In this document: positions 51,220 to 60,251 of the stretch, one piece after another
Layout: each line of letters starts with the position of its first letter
Position numbering within the stretch: position 1 is the stretch's first letter
From: Mycolicibacterium mageritense
GTDB lineage: Bacteria > Actinomycetota > Actinomycetes > Mycobacteriales > Mycobacteriaceae
Direction of reading: 5' to 3'
Length of the DNA: 64,000 bases
Assembly: GCF_010727475.1 (NCBI RefSeq)
Contig: NZ_AP022567.1
Coordinates: 3,348,001-3,412,000 of the forward strand
Notes under the pieces: generated by a model
The model's input: the letters and a program-made list of their open reading frames with translations, nothing else
Databases searched by the model: none
What the model was told of the DNA's origin: nothing
Made by a program: the position numbers and the translations under genes

Positions 51220-52145
51220 CCGCGCTGCAGCGCGCGGTCGCGGCGTTCGAGGTCGACGGTGCCCGCTGGTGTGTCGCGCTGTCCGGTGGCCCGGACTCGC
51301 TCGCCCTCACCGCAGTCGCCGCGGAAGTCCGCCCGACCACGGCGCTGATCGTCGACCACGGTCTGCAGACCGGCTCGCGCACCGTCGCCGAAACCGCGCG
51401 CCAACAGGCGCTGCGGCTGGGATGCGTTGCCGCGCATGTGCTTGCGGTCGATGTCGGCAGTGCGGGCGGGCCGGAGGCGGCGGCCAGGACCGCGCGGTAC
51501 GCCGCGCTCGACGCGGCCCGCGACGGTGCTCCGGTCCTGCTGGGCCACACGCTCGACGATCAGGCCGAGACGGTGCTGCTGGGGCTGGGCCGCGGTTCCG
51601 GGCCGCGGTCGATCGCCGGGATGCGGCCGCACGACCCACCGTGGCATCGCCCGCTGCTCGGGGTGCGACGCGCAGTCACCCACGCCGCGTGCGCCGAGCT
51701 CGGGCTAGCCGCGTGGCAAGATCCGCACAACGCCGACCGGCGGTTCACCCGGACCCGGCTGCGCCTCGAGGTCATGCCGCTGCTGGAGGACGTGCTCGGC
51801 GGGGGAGTGGCCGAGGCGCTGAGCCGCACCGCGGGCGCGTTGCGTGAGGACGTCGATGCGCTCGACGGTATGGCGCGCGACGTGCTCGACGGGCTCGCCG
51901 GCGAAACCCTGGACACCGAAGCGCTCGCCGAACTGCCCGACGCGCTGCGCCGTCGCGTGATCCGCGGTTGGCTGCTGGCCGGCGGGGCCAGCGGCCTGAC
52001 CGATGTCCAGATCCGCGGCGTGGACCGGTTGGTCACCGATTGGCGCGGGCAGGGCGGCGTCGCGGTGCCCTCGGCCCTGCGTCGGCAACGGCTCATCGCG
52101 GCCCGCCGCGGCGGTGTGCTGGCCCTGCACATCGAGCCGGTGTAG
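51198..52145 (+). CDS. tilS: tRNA(Ile)-lysidine synthetase
   Basis: This 315-residue N-type ATP pyrophosphatase has the PP-loop SGGPDS (29-34), LGHTLDDQAETVLLGLGRGSG, and RPLLGVRRAVTHAACAELGLAAWQDPHNAD. It ends soon after the first substrate domain, which is the short actinobacterial form. It converts cytidine-34 of the minor tRNA-Ile to lysidine, an essential step for AUA decoding. It overlaps the zincin gene by 22 bases and corresponds to Rv3625c. Confidence 0.93.
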   Translation: MDRSGAVAALQRAVAAFEVDGARWCVALSGGPDSLALTAVAAEVRPTTALIVDHGLQTGSRTVAETARQQALRLGCVAAHVLAVDVGSAGGPEAAARTARYAALDAARDGAPVLLGHTLDDQAETVLLGLGRGSGPRSIAGMRPHDPPWHRPLLGVRRAVTHAACAELGLAAWQDPHNADRRFTRTRLRLEVMPLLEDVLGGGVAEALSRTAGALREDVDALDGMARDVLDGLAGETLDTEALAELPDALRRRVIRGWLLAGGASGLTDVQIRGVDRLVTDWRGQGGVAVPSALRRQRLIAARRGGVLALHIEPV

Positions 52146-52183
52146 AGGTCGCGTTGGTTCGCGCGGGCCAGTCATGGCACGCT

Positions 52184-52771
52184 GTGCACGTGGCTGCCGA
52201 TTCTGCCGAGCTGTATCCGGGGGACATCAAGTCAGTGCTGCTGTCCGAGGAACAGATCCGGACGCGCACGGCCGAACTCGCCGAGATGATCGCCGCGAAA
52301 TATCGCGACGACCTCGGAACCGACGACCTGTTGCTGGTCACGGTGCTCAAGGGTGCGGTCATGTTCGTCACCGACCTCGCGCGCACCATCCCGCTGCCGA
52401 CCCAACTGGAATTCATGGCGGTCAGCTCGTACGGCTCGTCCACGTCGTCGTCCGGCGTGGTGCGCATCCTCAAGGATCTCGACCGCGACATCAACGACCG
52501 CGACGTGCTGATCGTCGAGGACATCATCGACTCGGGGCTCACGCTGTCGTGGTTGCTGCGCAACCTGGCGACCCGGCACCTGCGGTCGCTGCGGGTCTGC
52601 ACGCTGCTGCGCAAACCCGAAGCGGTCCGCACCGAACTCGACGTGGAATTCGTGGGCTTCGACATTCCCAACGAGTTCGTCGTCGGCTACGGGCTGGACT
52701 TCGCCGAGCGCTACCGCGATCTGCCGTACATCGGCACGCTCGACCCGAAGGTCTACGAACCTCGGCTCTGA
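52184..52771 (+). CDS. hpt: Hypoxanthine-guanine phosphoribosyltransferase
   Basis: This 195-residue phosphoribosyltransferase has VLKGAVMFVTDLAR, MAVSSYGSSTSSSGVVRILKDLD, and the PRPP-binding VLIVEDIIDSGLTLSW. It salvages hypoxanthine and guanine to IMP and GMP. The GTG at 52184 gives an MHVAADSAEL start that parallels the M. tuberculosis enzyme's MHV start; a GTG at 52190 is the alternative. The gap to tilS is 38 bp. The gene order dacB-zincin-tilS-hpt-lpqG is conserved with M. tuberculosis. Confidence 0.95.
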   Translation: MHVAADSAELYPGDIKSVLLSEEQIRTRTAELAEMIAAKYRDDLGTDDLLLVTVLKGAVMFVTDLARTIPLPTQLEFMAVSSYGSSTSSSGVVRILKDLDRDINDRDVLIVEDIIDSGLTLSWLLRNLATRHLRSLRVCTLLRKPEAVRTELDVEFVGFDIPNEFVVGYGLDFAERYRDLPYIGTLDPKVYEPRL

Positions 52772-52775
52772 GCGG

Positions 52776-53501
52776 TCAGGTCAGTTCCCAGACGACCGTC
52801 ACCGAGAAGTTCACGGTCTGCTGGCCCGGCTCGACCGGCACGGACTCCATGGCCATGCGCGGCATCGGGGTGGGCGGTGGCGTCGAGCCCGACTCTTCGG
52901 AAATCGAGATCACCTTTCCGAGGTCGAGCCCGGACAGCCCCGCGTACTGCTCGGCCCGGTTCTTGGCGTCGTCGAAGGCCCGGGCCCGTGCGTCGCGCAC
53001 CAGGTCCGAGTCGTCCTCGATCGAGTAGTTGACCGAGTTGATGCGCGTCGCGTCGCCGCCGGTGTTCGCGATCAGGGCCAGCTTCTGCGATGCCGCACCG
53101 AGATCGCGGATCTTGACGTCGATCGCATTGCTGGCCCGGTAGCCTGTCGGCGTGTTGCCGTCGGCGGTGAACTGCGGCTGCACACTGACCTGCGTCGTGC
53201 TGATGTCCTTGCGGTCCACACCCGAGCCGACGAGCGCGTCGATCACGGCCTGCTGCCGCTGGCTGGATTGGCTGAGCGCGCCACTGACGTCGGGGGCGAA
53301 GAACTCCATCGCGACGTTGGCGGTCAGCGTGTCGGGCGTGCCTGACACCTTGCCCGCCCCCACGACGGTGACCTGGCGGGTCTCGCCGGACCCGCCCGTG
53401 GACGGACCCGACGTGGCGTCGCAGGCCGACACCGTGGCGGCCGTCAGTCCCGCGGCCGTGACGGCCAGGATCCGGGTTCGTAAGTTCGCGGGCATCGGCA
53501 T
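52776..53501 (-). CDS. lpqG: SIMPL-domain lipoprotein
   Basis: This 241-residue protein has a signal peptide ending in the lipobox VSAC (Cys27) and a Gly/Ser/Thr linker. Its SIMPL domain (about 40-240) contains RQVTVVGAGKVSGTPDTLTANVAMEFF and ARARAFDDAKNRAEQYAGLSGLDLGKVISISE. It would be anchored on the outer face of the membrane. The length and position beside hpt match LpqG (Rv3623). Its molecular function is unknown. It ends 4 bp from hpt, converging with it. Confidence 0.88.
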   Translation of the reverse strand: MPMPANLRTRILAVTAAGLTAATVSACDATSGPSTGGSGETRQVTVVGAGKVSGTPDTLTANVAMEFFAPDVSGALSQSSQRQQAVIDALVGSGVDRKDISTTQVSVQPQFTADGNTPTGYRASNAIDVKIRDLGAASQKLALIANTGGDATRINSVNYSIEDDSDLVRDARARAFDDAKNRAEQYAGLSGLDLGKVISISEESGSTPPPTPMPRMAMESVPVEPGQQTVNFSVTVVWELT

Positions 53502-53536
53502 GCCCGCACCCTACCGTCCGGGTCGGCGTTCGCGGT

Positions 53537-55255
53537 TCACGTTGCGGCTCCGCGCAATCCCACGGTGCGCACGGTCAGGGCCGTGCTGAAGTGCGCCGCG
53601 GCCGCCGGATCGCCCAGGTCGGTCGAGCACAGCTGCTCGATGCGGCGGATCCGCTGCCCGACGGTGTTCGGGTGGATGTGGAGTTCGGTTGCGGTCCTGG
53701 CCCGGTCGAGCCGGCAGCGCAGGTACACCGAAAGCGTCTCGAGCAGATCGGTGCGGTGCCTGCGGTCGTAATCCAGCAGCGGCCCGAGGGCACGCTCGGC
53801 GAATCCCAGCAGTTGCGCGGGGTCGTCGAGTTGCAGCAGGAGCCCGGCGACGCCCAGGTCGGCCAGCCGCACGACGGTGTTCGCGGAGCCCGCGCCGAGC
53901 GCGACGTCGAGGGCGCCCTTGGTCATTCGGTAGGCGTGCGCGTACGACGTAGATCCGGTCTCGTCGAGCGCGACGGTGGTCTTGAGCCGTCGCTGCACCA
54001 GAGCCGCGGCGTCGGTAGCGGCACCCGCAGCGGTCGGCCACAGCACCAGCACGTCGCCGCGGTACATCGCGGTCAGCGGGCGTGGCCGGTAGGACCGCAG
54101 CGCGTCGGACACGGTCGAAAGCGCCCGCTGACTGTTCTGCCCGGACGGCCCCAATGCGGCCACCATCGTCGCGTGCGGCGCGCTCAGGTCGTGCCCGAGC
54201 AGCTCGGCCCGCGACATCAACTGCTGCGACGGTGGCCCACTGTTGGTGAGCAGTTCGACCACCAGGTCGCCGCGCAGCCGGTGTTCGACCTCGACGCCGG
54301 TGCGGACCCGCAGCAGTTCGAGCGCGACGACCAGCGACGCGTGTTCGACGGCCCGGATGCCGATCGCGTCCAACGACAGATCCGGCAACCAGATCCGGGC
54401 TGCGACGTCGCCGCCGAGCCGCGCCGCAGACACCAGGAAGGCCGTGCCGTCGGAGCCGACGACCCGCACGGGTGTCGACGACGCGTCGACATCGACCGCG
54501 GCCCGCACGTCGGGGCCGGGCAGCGCGTCGCTGTCCCCGGTCAGCACCTGGTGATGCGCGTCGTCGATCAGTACCGGACCGCCGACCAGCTCGGCCAGCG
54601 CGGTCGCGATGCCGTCGATGCCGCCCGAGCGCAGCGTGACCGCGAGCAGCCGCTGGTGGATCTGCTCCGAGCGGGTCAGCGCGTCGCGCTGCTCGCGCAG
54701 CGAAGCCGTGAGGCTGCGCAGCTCGTCGAGCAGCCGGGCCGAGGTCACCGCAATCGCCGCATGGTTGGCCAGCAGTGTGAGCCGTTCGATCTCCTCGGCC
54801 GAGAATTCGTGCTCGGGCCGGTAGTAGCCGTTGAGTGTGCCGAGCACCTCGGTGCCCGCGATGAGCGGCACGCACACGATCGCGCGGTAGTCCTGTTCAC
54901 GCGCGACGCCGCCCCATGGTGCGAACCCTGCCTCGGCCGTGATGTCGGCGATCGCGACCGGTCGGCCGCCGTGGAAGGCCCGGCTGGACGGTGCGGTGCC
55001 GTCGAGCCGCACTGCGCGGTCGCTGTTGACCCGGTCGACGTACTCGGCCGACAGCCCGTCCCAGCCGGTGATGAGCAGCCGGTCGCGCGCCGCGTTCGGG
55101 ATCAGCACGCCGCAGAAGTCGAAACCCAGCAGGTCGCGGGCCGTCGCGGCGACCAGGTTGAGCACGTCGTGCGGGTCGGCCTCGGACGTGGCCGCCGCGC
55201 TCAGGGTGCGCAGCGCGGCCAGCCACCGCACCAGCTCGGTGTCCTGGCCTGTCAT
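53537..55255 (-). CDS. PucR/CdaR family transcriptional regulator with N-terminal GAF domain
   Basis: This 572-residue regulator has a GAF domain (about 15-180, LLGFDFCGVLIPNAARDRLLITGWDG), a short coiled coil (SLREQRDALTRSEQIHQRLL), a CdaR GGDEF-like middle region, and the C-terminal PucR helix-turn-helix LETLSVYLRCRLDRARTATELHIHPNTVGQRIRRIEQL. AAGGGG upstream of ATG 55255 supports the start. It is divergent from the aldehyde dehydrogenase-MFS-flavoprotein operon and probably activates it in response to a small molecule. A second long frame inside the gene is a codon-bias shadow. Confidence 0.87.
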   Translation of the reverse strand: MTGQDTELVRWLAALRTLSAAATSEADPHDVLNLVAATARDLLGFDFCGVLIPNAARDRLLITGWDGLSAEYVDRVNSDRAVRLDGTAPSSRAFHGGRPVAIADITAEAGFAPWGGVAREQDYRAIVCVPLIAGTEVLGTLNGYYRPEHEFSAEEIERLTLLANHAAIAVTSARLLDELRSLTASLREQRDALTRSEQIHQRLLAVTLRSGGIDGIATALAELVGGPVLIDDAHHQVLTGDSDALPGPDVRAAVDVDASSTPVRVVGSDGTAFLVSAARLGGDVAARIWLPDLSLDAIGIRAVEHASLVVALELLRVRTGVEVEHRLRGDLVVELLTNSGPPSQQLMSRAELLGHDLSAPHATMVAALGPSGQNSQRALSTVSDALRSYRPRPLTAMYRGDVLVLWPTAAGAATDAAALVQRRLKTTVALDETGSTSYAHAYRMTKGALDVALGAGSANTVVRLADLGVAGLLLQLDDPAQLLGFAERALGPLLDYDRRHRTDLLETLSVYLRCRLDRARTATELHIHPNTVGQRIRRIEQLCSTDLGDPAAAAHFSTALTVRTVGLRGAAT

Positions 55256-55285
55256 CGCGCCCCTTATGTTCACGGATACATAGTC

Positions 55286-55296
55286 AGATGACATCT
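55286..55296. promoter_or_regulatory. Short palindrome between pucR-type regulator and aldehyde dehydrogenase
   Basis: AGATG-A-CATCT is a perfect 11-bp palindrome in the 91-bp divergent region, just upstream of a TATGTT -10-like hexamer (55296-55301). It is the best candidate operator for the PucR regulator, though such short palindromes arise by chance. Confidence 0.4.
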
Positions 55297-55346
55297 ATGT
55301 TATGGAAGACATTGATGTGGGTCACAGTTATGCCGACACTCGTGAC

Positions 55347-56798
55347 ATGACTTCACCCGACACCCGAGACATCGTCGATCCCGCGACCGGCGCGGTCATC
55401 GCGACAGTGCCCGAGCACGGCCCCGCCGACGTCGACGCAGCGGTGGCCCGCGCACAGGCCGCGTTCGACAGCGGCCCGTGGCCCGCGATGACTCGCAGTG
55501 AGCGGGCGAAACTGCTGCTGCGCATCGCCGATGCCATCGAGGAACACTCCGAGCGGCTGTACCGGTTGGAGACCCGCAACAACGGCAGGCCCATAACCGA
55601 GACCCGGGCACAGCTGTCCCGCGTACCCGAATGGTTCCGTTACAACGCCGGGCTGCTCGCCGCGCAGCGTTACGCCGTGCTGCCCGGTGACGGGCCGTAC
55701 CTGACCTATCAGCAGCGGCTGCCGCTCGGCGTGTGCGGCATCATCACGCCGTTCAACCACCCGATGCTGATCCTGGCCCGCAGCCTGTCCGCGGCGCTGG
55801 CCAACGGCAACACCGTCGTGGTCAAGCCGTCCGAGCTCACGCCGCTGACCACCCTCGAACTGGCCAGGATCATGGCCGAGGCCGGGTTGCCCGACGGTGT
55901 CGTCACTGTCGTCACGGGCGGCCGCGACGCAGGTGTGCGGCTCACCGAACATCCGGAAATCGCCAAGATCACGCTGACCGGCGGCACCGAGGCGGGCCGC
56001 TCGGCGGCGGTCGCGACCGCGTCGCGGTTCGCGCGGGTCACGGCCGAGCTCGGCGGTAAGACTCCCGTGATCGTCTTCGGCGACATCGATCCCGTCGTCG
56101 CGGCCGAGGGCGCGGCGTTCTCGGCGTTCGTCGCGGCCGGCCAGTCGTGCGTGGCGGGATCACGATTCCTGGTGCACCGCAGCATCTACGACGACTTCGT
56201 CACCGCCCTGGCCAAGCGCGCCGCCGCGATCCGCATCGGCGACCCGGCCGACGCGGAAACGCAGCTGGGCCCGCTGATCAGTGCGCGGCAACGCGACAAG
56301 GTGCGGGCGCTGATCGCGACCGGCCTCGACGAGGGTGCCCGCGTGGCCGCAGGCGGTGAGCTGCCCGATCTGCCGTCGCCGCTGCGGGACGGATTCTTCC
56401 TGCAGCCAACGGTTCTGGCCGACGCCACGATGGACATGACGGTCGCGACGGAGGAGATCTTCGGCCCCGTCACGGTCGTCATCCCGTTCGACGACGAGGC
56501 GCAGGCCGTCGCGATGGCCAACGACAACCGGTACGGCCTCGGCGCCGGGGTATGGACCACCGACCTGTCGCGGGCCCACCGCGTGGCGGCCGCCATCGTC
56601 GCGGGCATGGTCTGGATCAACGATCACCACCGCCTGGAACCGTCGCTGCCCTGGGGCGGGGTCAAGGAATCCGGAACCGGAAAAGACGCGGGTACAGAGT
56701 CTTTCGATGATTTCTCGTGGGTCAAGACCGTGGTGGTGCGCACCGCGGCCGAACCGGTCGACTGGTACGGCAGCCACGACAACGGCCGGCTCAACTGA
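55347..56798 (+). CDS. NAD-dependent aldehyde dehydrogenase
   Basis: This 483-residue aldehyde dehydrogenase has Asn137 (TPFNHPM), Lys160 (VVVKPSELTPLT), Glu234 (AELGGKTP) and nucleophile Cys268 (GQSCVAGSR). All catalytic residues are intact. The closest flavour is the broad-specificity betaine/vanillin/aromatic aldehyde group. The ATG at 55347 gives a standard length; an ATG at 55302 would add 15 residues. With the MFS transporter and old-yellow-enzyme gene downstream it forms an uptake-and-oxidation operon of unknown substrate. Confidence 0.87.
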   Translation: MTSPDTRDIVDPATGAVIATVPEHGPADVDAAVARAQAAFDSGPWPAMTRSERAKLLLRIADAIEEHSERLYRLETRNNGRPITETRAQLSRVPEWFRYNAGLLAAQRYAVLPGDGPYLTYQQRLPLGVCGIITPFNHPMLILARSLSAALANGNTVVVKPSELTPLTTLELARIMAEAGLPDGVVTVVTGGRDAGVRLTEHPEIAKITLTGGTEAGRSAAVATASRFARVTAELGGKTPVIVFGDIDPVVAAEGAAFSAFVAAGQSCVAGSRFLVHRSIYDDFVTALAKRAAAIRIGDPADAETQLGPLISARQRDKVRALIATGLDEGARVAAGGELPDLPSPLRDGFFLQPTVLADATMDMTVATEEIFGPVTVVIPFDDEAQAVAMANDNRYGLGAGVWTTDLSRAHRVAAAIVAGMVWINDHHRLEPSLPWGGVKESGTGKDAGTESFDDFSWVKTVVVRTAAEPVDWYGSHDNGRLN

Positions 56799-56809
56799 GA
56801 GGCGCTGAC

Positions 56810-58177
56810 GTGACAACGGAACGCTTGGGGATCACCCGCGTGCAGTGGCTCGTGTTGGCGGGCACCACGCTGGGCTGGGGCCTGGACGGCTTCGCGGGCA
56901 GCCTCTACGTGCTGGTGCTGGGTCCGGCGATGACGGAGCTGCTGCCGCACAGCGGAATCGACGTCGCGCCCGCGGCGATCGGGTTCTACGGCGGGCTGAC
57001 GGTGACGCTGTTCCTGCTGGGCTGGGCGACCGGCGGCATCCTGTTCGGCATGCTGGCCGACTACTGCGGCCGCACGAGGGTGCTGTCGCTGGGCATCCTG
57101 ACCTACGCGGTGTTCACCGCGCTGGCCGCGTTCTCCGAAACCTGGTGGCAGCTGGGCGTGTTGCGCTTCGTCGCGGGCCTGGGGTCGGGTGTCGAGGCGC
57201 CGGTCGGCGCCGCGCTGATCGCGGAGACCTGGCGCAACCGTCACCGGGCCCGCGCAGGCGGCATCATGATGTCGGGATACGCCGCGGGATTCTTCGTGGC
57301 GGCCGCGGTATACGCGGTGCTGGGCTCGCACGGTTGGCGGCCGATGCTCGCGCTCGCGGTACTGCCTGCCCTGCTGGTCTGGTTCATCCGGCGCTACGTG
57401 CCCGAACCGCCCGAGGTCGGTGCGCACATCGAGGCGCGTAAGGCGCGTAAGCGGTTGGGCAACAGCACATCCGCCGACGGATTCGTGCTGCGCCGGCTGT
57501 TCACGCCGCCGCTGCTGCGGCCCATGCTGGTCAGCACGGCCCTGGCCACCGGAGCGCTGATCGCGTTCTGGAGTGTGTCGACGTGGTATCCGCAGCTCAT
57601 CCGCAGCGCGACGCTGGCCGACGGCGCAGGCCGCGACGCGGCCGACCACCGCGTGGCCATCGCGTCGATGCTGTTCAACGCCGGCGGTATCGCCGGTTAC
57701 GCCAGCTGGGGCTTCCTCGCCGACTGGGCAGGCAGGCGAAAGGCTTTCGCGCTGAGCTTCGTCGTGTCGAGTGCGGCGATCGTATACACATTCGTGTTCG
57801 ACCGCGGCTACGGCGAATTCCTGGTCGCCATGCCGATCCTCGGGTTCGGTCTGTTCGGCGCACTGTCGGGCACGTTCATCTACGGCCCGGAGCTGTTCCC
57901 GGCCAGCGTCCGGGCCACGGCCCTTGCCGTGTGCAACAGTGTCGGGCGATATGTCACCGCGTTCGGCCCGCTGGTAGCCGGAGTCATCGCGACGTCGTGG
58001 TTCGGCGGCAACCTCGGCCTGGCCACCGCCTCGGTCGCCGCGCTCGGCCTCATCGCCGTGGCGGGCCTGGCGTTCGCACCGGAGACCCGCGGCGCACCGC
58101 TGCCGACCGATCCCACCACCCACACCGACCTGGAGAGCGAACATGGCAAACCTGTTCACACCATTGACAATCCGTGA
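56810..58177 (+). CDS. MFS transporter, aromatic acid:H+ symporter-like
   Basis: This 455-residue protein has 12 helices and MFS motifs: GWGLDGFAGSLYVLVLGPAM in helix 1, GMLADYCGRTRVL (loop 2-3 motif A), and GFLADWAGRRKAF in the second half. The pattern resembles the aromatic acid and sialate/benzoate symporters. GTG 56810 begins 11 bases after the aldehyde dehydrogenase stop. The last 35 bases overlap the flavoprotein gene. It probably imports the operon's substrate. Confidence 0.87.
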   Translation: MTTERLGITRVQWLVLAGTTLGWGLDGFAGSLYVLVLGPAMTELLPHSGIDVAPAAIGFYGGLTVTLFLLGWATGGILFGMLADYCGRTRVLSLGILTYAVFTALAAFSETWWQLGVLRFVAGLGSGVEAPVGAALIAETWRNRHRARAGGIMMSGYAAGFFVAAAVYAVLGSHGWRPMLALAVLPALLVWFIRRYVPEPPEVGAHIEARKARKRLGNSTSADGFVLRRLFTPPLLRPMLVSTALATGALIAFWSVSTWYPQLIRSATLADGAGRDAADHRVAIASMLFNAGGIAGYASWGFLADWAGRRKAFALSFVVSSAAIVYTFVFDRGYGEFLVAMPILGFGLFGALSGTFIYGPELFPASVRATALAVCNSVGRYVTAFGPLVAGVIATSWFGGNLGLATASVAALGLIAVAGLAFAPETRGAPLPTDPTTHTDLESEHGKPVHTIDNP

Positions 58178-59231
58178 CGTCACGTTCGCGCACCGCGCCT
58201 GGATGTCGCCCATGATGCAGTTCGCCGCGGTGCCGGACGGCCCGGCCACCGGCAGCGCAACCGATTGGCATCTGGCGCATCTCGGCGCCCGCGCGACGGC
58301 AGGCGCGGCCCTGGTCATGGTCGAGGCCACGGCCGTGGCCGCGCGAGGCCGCAGCAGCGACTACGACCTCGGGCTGTGGAACGACATCCAGGCCGAATCG
58401 CTGCGGAGGATCACCACTTTCGTCACGGCCCAGGGAGCGGTCCCCGGAATCCAGCTGGTCCACGCGGGCCGCAAGGGTTCGACGGGCCGGCCGTGGCCGG
58501 ATCCGGACCGCACGGAGAACCGGTGGGACACCGTCGGTGCCAGTGCCGTGCCGTTCGGCCGGTTGCCGAGCCCCGCTGAGCTTGGCGTCGGTGAGATCGG
58601 TTCGATCGTCGAGGCTTTCGCCGATGCGGCCGAACGTGCCGCCCGTGCGGGCTTCCGGGTTCTCGAGCTGCACGGTGCCCACGGCTACCTGATCCACCAG
58701 TTCCTGTCACCCCACTCCAACCGCCGCACCGATGCCTACGGCGGCTCTGCGGTCAACCGAAGGCGGTTCGCACTCGATGTGGTGCGCGCGGTGCGGTCGC
58801 GGTGGCCCGCGGAGCTCCCGTTGTTCTTCCGGGTGTCGGCCACCGATTGGCTCGGCGGAGACACCGACGATCCGCGTCCGGGCTGGATGGTCGACGACAC
58901 CGTCGCGCTCGCGGTCGAGTTGAAAAGCCTCGGGGTGGACCTGCTCGACGTCTCGACGGGCGGCTCTGCGCCCGACGCCGTGATCCCGGTCGGGCCGGGA
59001 TATCAGGTGCCGTTCGCTGCGCGGATCCGCAAGGAGGCCGAGATCCCGACGGCCGCAGTGGGTCTGATCACCGAACCGGACCAGGCCGACGAGATCGTCA
59101 CGGGCGAACAGGCCGACGCGGTGTTCCTGGGCCGCGCGTTGCTGCGCAATCCGGCCTGGGTCCGGCAGGCCGCCGAACACCTTGGCGCGACGCTGCCACA
59201 CCCACCGCAGTACGCGCGGGCGTTTCGCTGA
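58143..59231 (+). CDS. Old yellow enzyme family FMN oxidoreductase (YqjM-like)
   Basis: This 362-residue TIM-barrel flavoprotein has MSPMMQFAA, IQLVHAGRKGS, the substrate/FMN motif HGAHGYLIHQFLSPHSNRRTDAYGGS, and a C-terminal AVGLITEPDQADEIVTGEQADAVFLGRALLRNPAW. Members reduce activated C=C double bonds or demethylate betaines, with NAD(P)H. It is last in the PucR-controlled operon and ends 3 bp from the convergent alcohol dehydrogenase. Confidence 0.9.
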   Translation: MANLFTPLTIRDVTFAHRAWMSPMMQFAAVPDGPATGSATDWHLAHLGARATAGAALVMVEATAVAARGRSSDYDLGLWNDIQAESLRRITTFVTAQGAVPGIQLVHAGRKGSTGRPWPDPDRTENRWDTVGASAVPFGRLPSPAELGVGEIGSIVEAFADAAERAARAGFRVLELHGAHGYLIHQFLSPHSNRRTDAYGGSAVNRRRFALDVVRAVRSRWPAELPLFFRVSATDWLGGDTDDPRPGWMVDDTVALAVELKSLGVDLLDVSTGGSAPDAVIPVGPGYQVPFAARIRKEAEIPTAAVGLITEPDQADEIVTGEQADAVFLGRALLRNPAWVRQAAEHLGATLPHPPQYARAFR

Positions 59232-59234
59232 CGC

Positions 59235-60251
59235 CTACGGCGTCACCAGGATCTTGCAGTGCCGGTCGGGGTCGGCGAGTTCGGCGAAGGCCTCGTCGAC
59301 GCCGTCCAGCGGCACCCGACCGGTGATCATCGGTGCCACATCGATCTCGCCCTCGGCGATGGCCCGCAGTGAATTCGCGAATTCTGCCGGGTCGTAGCCG
59401 AACACGAATTGGACGTTGATCTGTTTGGTGATCGCGTAGAACGGGTGCACGGTGTCGGGCTGCATGCACACGCCGGCCACCACGAGCCGGATTCCCGCCG
59501 GTGCGCGGCGCAGCACGTCGTCGATGATGCCGGGCGCGCCGACAGCCTCGAACACCACCGCGGGCCGGCACCGGTGGAACGGCGAGTCCTCGGCCGGGTC
59601 CAGGGTCACGTGCGCGCCCATGGTGGCCGCGAGCTCCCGCCGGGCGGGCGAGAAATCGGACGCCGCAATACTTTCCACACCACGCAAGGTGAGCGCGGCG
59701 ATGATCGCGATGCCGACCGGGCCGCAGCCGACCACGAGCGCGGTCTCGCCTCGTTCGATGCGTGACGCGTTGACCGCGTGCAGGCCCACGGCCATCGGCT
59801 CGGTGAGTGCGGCCCGGTCCGCGTCGAGGCCGTTGGGGATGGGCAGCAGCAGCGGGGCCGAGAGCAGCATCCGCTCGGCGTAGCCGCCGACGGTCGAGTT
59901 GCTGTAGACGATCATCGACACCCCGGTGGGAGAGAGCAGCGCGGGGATGGACGTGACGAGCGTGCCCGCAGGATGGGTCTCGGTTCCGGGCCCCGCGTCG
60001 AGGATCTCGGCGCTGAACTCGTGGCCCATGAAGATGTCACGCGACAGGTCGATGTCGGCGTTGATGTCACCCATGCCTTCCATCTCGGCGCCCGCGGCCA
60101 GCATCTGGTCGCCGTGCTTGGCGAAATGCAGGTCGGATCCGCAGATCCCGCACGCCTTGACGTCGACCAACACCTGACCCGGGCCGGGTAGCGGTTCGGG
60201 GATGTCGTCGCGCACGACCATGCGGCCGCCGCGCAGAACGGCGCCGCGCAT
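59235..60251 (-). CDS. Zinc-type alcohol dehydrogenase
   Basis: This 338-residue MDR-family dehydrogenase has the catalytic zinc site Cys37 (CGICGSD), His77/Glu78 (MGHEF) and a Rossmann VVGCGPVG. The structural-zinc cysteine lobe is missing and replaced by SIPALLSPTGVSM, which marks the sorbitol/threonine-dehydrogenase-like short group. ATG 60251 overlaps the upstream LLM gene stop by one base. It would oxidise the alcohol produced by the two upstream enzymes; the natural substrate is unknown. Confidence 0.87.
   Translation of the reverse strand: MRGAVLRGGRMVVRDDIPEPLPGPGQVLVDVKACGICGSDLHFAKHGDQMLAAGAEMEGMGDINADIDLSRDIFMGHEFSAEILDAGPGTETHPAGTLVTSIPALLSPTGVSMIVYSNSTVGGYAERMLLSAPLLLPIPNGLDADRAALTEPMAVGLHAVNASRIERGETALVVGCGPVGIAIIAALTLRGVESIAASDFSPARRELAATMGAHVTLDPAEDSPFHRCRPAVVFEAVGAPGIIDDVLRRAPAGIRLVVAGVCMQPDTVHPFYAITKQINVQFVFGYDPAEFANSLRAIAEGEIDVAPMITGRVPLDGVDEAFAELADPDRHCKILVTP

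Noticed and set aside
53511..54875. A second long minus-strand frame inside the PucR regulator
   Set aside because: Arg/Ala-rich codon-bias shadow with no domain. The frame with GAF and HTH motifs is the real one.
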